Source: a virus. Taken from it: a DNA stretch of 64,000 nt. The first letter of the stretch is position 1; every line of letters begins with the position of its first letter. The stretch lies in the IMG/VR virus record IMGVR_UViG_3300032285_000709, positions 1 to 64,000 of that record; one strand, written 5' to 3'. A model generated the notes under the pieces. The model was not told where the DNA came from and made no database searches. It saw only the letters and a list, made by a program, of their open reading frames with translations. The translations under genes and the position numbers were made by a program. This document shows, piece after piece, positions 60,001 through 64,000 of this stretch.

Positions 60001-63000
60001 CCTCCGGGCTATGTTGGCTTCGAAGATAACGCTGGTCAACTGATTACCAAACTACAAGAATATCCAAACTGTATCTTGTTACTTGACGAAATTGAAAAAG
60101 CTCATCCAAGCGTTAGCAATATCTTGTTACAACTAATGGATAACGGATTTGTTACAGGTAGTAATGGTAAGAAAGCGGATGCACGTCAAGCTATTGTAAT
60201 TCTAACAAGTAACTTGGGTGCAAGCGATGCCGAAAAGAATGGCATTGGCTTTGGCAAGATGGAGAAGGACTACGACAACAAAGACGCTGTTAATAGATTC
60301 TTTGCTCCTGAATTCCGTAACCGCCTAGATGGCATTATTCAGTTCAACAAACTAAGTCACGAAACTATGATTAAGATTGTTAAGAAGTTTATTGACGAGC
60401 TTAATGCATTGGTTAAAGACAAAAACATTCACGTTAAGCCAGACACAAGTGCATTGGAGTACTTGGTTAAGAAAGGATTTAACACTAAGATGGGTGCTCG
60501 CCCGCTGTTTAGAGTTATTGAGGACGAGATCAAGAAGCCACTATCTCGTGAGATTCTGTTTGGTAAGCTAACTAATGGTGGGGTTATCAACCTAACTATG
60601 AACAATGATAAGTTTGTATTCGATTTAGTAGAAGTACTACCAGTAGCTGTTAAAAATACTCCTGAAGTTGAAGATGCAGAAACTGTCAACGAATAAACTG
60701 TTCTTTGGCAAATGGCCGTATAAGATCGAGTGCTCTGTACAAGGGTCGAATCTTATACGGTTGCGCGGTATAGAGTGGGTTAAGAAATACTGTACAGATG
60801 ATGAATTTTATAGGCCGCCCAAAGTAAGTTTTCGAACCCACTTTGAAAGAATCGATAAAGATCAGCTACTTAAATTTCTCCATGCCGCTGAGCCTTTTCT
60901 TGATAAAGAAATTAAGGTTAGGGCAGAAGGCAGTACTTTTAGCTTCTATACAAGCGATGAATCTTTAGTTAAAGAATTAGAACAAGCTCTTAACTGGTGT
61001 ATTACATACATATATAGTCCAGAAAATCCCGAAGAAGCTGAATTCCTTGTAAACAACAGGAACAAAGTTATTTGTGATGCTATTCCTTACGGCAAATATA
61101 CACACAAGGTATGTTTTAAAGAAAAGATACCGCGTGATAAGCGTTTACAGTTCTGGAGTTGGATTTCTAAGTACGACGAAGATACTGTCAAAATAGGTAG
61201 AAGTACAGAAGGATTTATGATAGGTACAAAACAGTACGTTGCTAACCCCTTCTGCTACGTGTCTAACGCTAAGTTTTTAACTATGATGAGCCTAGTTGTA
61301 GGCGAATATATACAGAAAATAGAAGAATTTGTTCCTAGGTCTACCTTGCTCCTGTAATAAATACAGGGCGTAAGGAAAAACTATGCCGGCACAAAGCACA
61401 ACTCTAAGTTTCTATACAGATATCTATACTACTGGTACTACAGCGGTCTTAACAACGACCAGCGTGTTAAGTATGCCAGCGTATTATCACAATCAAAGCA
61501 CATTTAATCCTCCATATAATGTTTTGACATTCCCAAGTAATCCTGAAAAAGGATGCGGGTATTATGGAATTAGCAGTGGCTTACACACCGTTACATATAA
61601 AACAACGCAAGATTATGTAGGCACAGTTACTATGCAGGCTACATTGGCATCAAATCCAATAGAAACTGACTGGTTTGCTGTCAAAGATACTGCAAAAACT
61701 TATCTTTATAATCAAAATCCACAAACAACTTCAACAGTTGCATTAACCTTTGTTGGTAATTTTACATGGGTACGTGCAAAGGTCAATATCAGCCAAGGTG
61801 CATTGTTGGCTATTAACTATAATTTTTAATCATGAAACTATACGAATTTTTTAGCCATCTCAATATCAACTCTGATAAGTCGCAAGAAAAGACCGCCGAC
61901 GAAAAATATGAAATGACTCTCGAAGAAAAAGAGCAATTTAAAAATGAGTTATTCTTTTATATTCTAGATCACGACGATATACATCGTAAGCATTTTCATG
62001 ATATAGCAGAACACATTACAGACGAATCCAAACCTAGTGTGTGGATGCCAATTGTTAACAAAGGCTGTATGGAATTCCACGACGCTAATAAAATACTACA
62101 ACATCCTCGAGATATGTTCGACAAACAGATGCGCGAAGAACTATGCAACATGTTAGACGATCACTATCGTAAAGATATCAAGAAAGGCGAATACCGTCCA
62201 TGAATTTACTAGAGTTGTTTTCTAGACCACGCCCCTTATTAGAAGGTGGTAACTTAGAATTAGATAACCCTAATGATCCATCCGCACCTTATCAGGCAGA
62301 CGAGATTGATCTTAAGGTACATAATCGCACCTTTATGGTTGGGTTATTAGATAAACTGTTACACGATATCAACGTTGCATTTTATAAGAAAAATAAAAAA
62401 CCATTGTGGAATCCACAGTTGTTACAATCAAAAGAGTTCTTAGGCGGAAGCAGTTTACATTTCTTTAATACCAAAGGTATTAGCGATAAAGAATTTGCTA
62501 AACATAAACCGAAAGTTGGAGATATTGATACACAATGTAACAAAGAACTCGAGCCAGCGGTTGAGCAATTTTTAACAATGTACGATCACAAACAAATAGG
62601 TGATACAACATTATTAGGATTCAGTAGAGGAAGCGAACAATTTAATGCTCTATTCCAATTTCAAGATCCTCCCATTAAGATACAAATAGACTTTGAGTTT
62701 GGAAAGTATGACGAAAAGACAGACATGCCAGATGAGTGGTATCGTTTCAGCCATAGTTCAGAATGGAATGATATACAAGCAGGCATCAAAGGTGTATTCC
62801 ACAAATACATATATCGTGCATTAACTTCTGCGCACGGTAGCATTAAACATCAAGTCGATGTTAAGAAAACAAAAACAAATATTAAACCAAATATTGCTGA
62901 TAATGATTTGTCATTTGCAGTAGCAAGCGGACAAGGCGGTGGTCTAAGCCACAAGTACGAGCCATATATTCACACAGATCCAGAAACAGGTCAAAAGAAA

Positions 63001-64000
63001 ACTCACGATCAAGGAGTTCCTTATAAGAGACTGATTCCGTCCGGTGAAAGAAAATACATTCAAAAACTAGATCAACAATTCTTTTTCTTTTTTGGTGCAA
63101 AGCCCGAGGGCAATGATAGCCAACTACAAAAAAGTTTCTTAGGTACATTAGAGTTAATCAACAAATATATCAAAGACGAATCGGCTAAAGAAAATGTCTT
63201 TAGAGCATTTTTAACATTATGTTTCGAACCTGGTGGGCAAATGATTACTAAGAACGATCCAGAGCGAGATCAAGAGATCAAATTTGCGGCTATTGATAAC
63301 TTTATACAAAAATGTAAACTTAAGAATCTAAGACCCGAAGCTATAAAGATGGGTAAAGAATACATAGACGATTTTAAAGAAGTCCAAGATTATAAAGCAA
63401 AGAATCCTAACGAAAAACAACCACGTGCCGCTCTAAAGCGTATGAAGGCAGGCCTAAACGAAGCCGAAGTAAAAGCACAACTACGTAAGGGCATGCCTCA
63501 CTTGCATGATTTAAAGGCACCTGATTTTTTGGACCTACTAGATGAGATCCACGACGGTAATGGTAAGTTTAAACTAGAAAATATTCCACTAAATGTTAAA
63601 GTAGACGGCTTCGGCGGGCGCTTTGGTAAGAATGCCGAAGGTAAACCTTTCATGGGTACAAGTCGTACTGAACCTCGTTATCAAGCAAGTTTTGTAGACT
63701 ATCATCAAAAGAAAGGCACAACGGATCCAGAGATTCTAGGTCGTGCTCAAATGTTTGATGACTTGTTTAACGAAATGATGAAGGCTATTGAATTAGTTGA
63801 TAGTAAACTAGGTCCAGACTTTTTAGTAAACAAACAAGTAACTTGCGAAGTATTGTTCTTGCCATTTGCTACAGAAACTCCAGAAGGTAAATTAAAGTTT
63901 GTAGGCATTCATTACGACAAACTTCCAAAAGGTGTACAGTTAGCTCTAGTACCTTTCCATGCTGTAGAAGCAGACAGCGGAGAAGCTGTTCAAGATACTA

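Overview
This window is a 64 kb piece of the genome of a large tailed phage, best placed with the T4-like myoviruses. Evidence for this is a gp44-type sliding-clamp loader, a PhoH ATPase, a very large fibre gene with structural neighbours, a GH19 endolysin with holin and spanin candidates, and about ten late promoters of the T4/cyanophage type (NATAAATA). Gene density is very high, most neighbours overlap by 1-20 bases (often ATGA or TAATG), and six tRNA or tRNA-like genes are present. The host is probably a Gram-negative proteobacterium: spanin-type lipoproteins are encoded, early promoters are near-perfect sigma70 boxes with 17-18 bp spacing, and the full-length DnaK and a BPSL0761-like protein look betaproteobacterial. 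The host assignment is inference.

Layout. 1-390: the 3' part of a tRNA-Cys, a tRNA remnant, a sigma70 promoter and a foldable RNA leader. 390-3890: a Ro60/TROVE-like protein with a vWA domain, a SprT-like zincin, and a phosphoesterase/phosphatase/kinase trio. 3900-9740: tRNAs, a roughly 300-base gene-free RNA-like block, a sugar and surface modification cluster (HldD epimerase, methyltransferase, DUF5672-like glycosyltransferase) and three Fe(II)/2OG oxygenases. 9834-12720: DnaK, a small membrane protein and a zincin. 12740-19333: a lipoprotein, a glycosyltransferase, an exonuclease and many small conserved phage proteins. 19390-27093: a tightly overlapped operon of small, often membrane-bound proteins ending with an MBD4-like glycosylase, a MazG-like enzyme, an SGNH hydrolase and ClpP. 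27162-34237: a fibre protein, a QueD-like enzyme, a deoxyribonucleotidase, a fourth 2OG oxygenase, UV endonuclease, superoxide dismutase and a SufC/SufBD-like pair. 34334-47988: fibre and structural genes, including one of 3129 codons. 48020-51379: a DnaE-like fragment, a GroES-like co-chaperonin, a cytidylyltransferase and the clamp loader. 51446-57035: PhoH (minus strand), two conserved genes and the lysis cassette. 57080-64000: DnaJ, peptide deformylase, ClpA, small late genes and a truncated ligase-like gene.

The genes suggest a phage that brings its own protein-quality kit (DnaK, DnaJ, GroES, ClpA, ClpP, deformylase), an oxidative/Fe-S module (SOD, SufC, SufBD), DNA repair enzymes and surface-sugar enzymes. 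Four sequence-level observations stand out. (1) The pentamer GCWGC appears to be absent from all 64 kb, and Ala-Ala is encoded by GCG-GCN or GCC-GCN. (2) Seven early promoters place the predicted +1 exactly on, or one base from, an ATG (leaderless), and two of these open 8-9 codon peptides that end in ATGA on the next gene. (3) The whole leader of the SOD gene can fold into a multibranched RNA. (4) The Ro-like gene is preceded by a closed, hairpin-rich leader and tRNA-like fragments.
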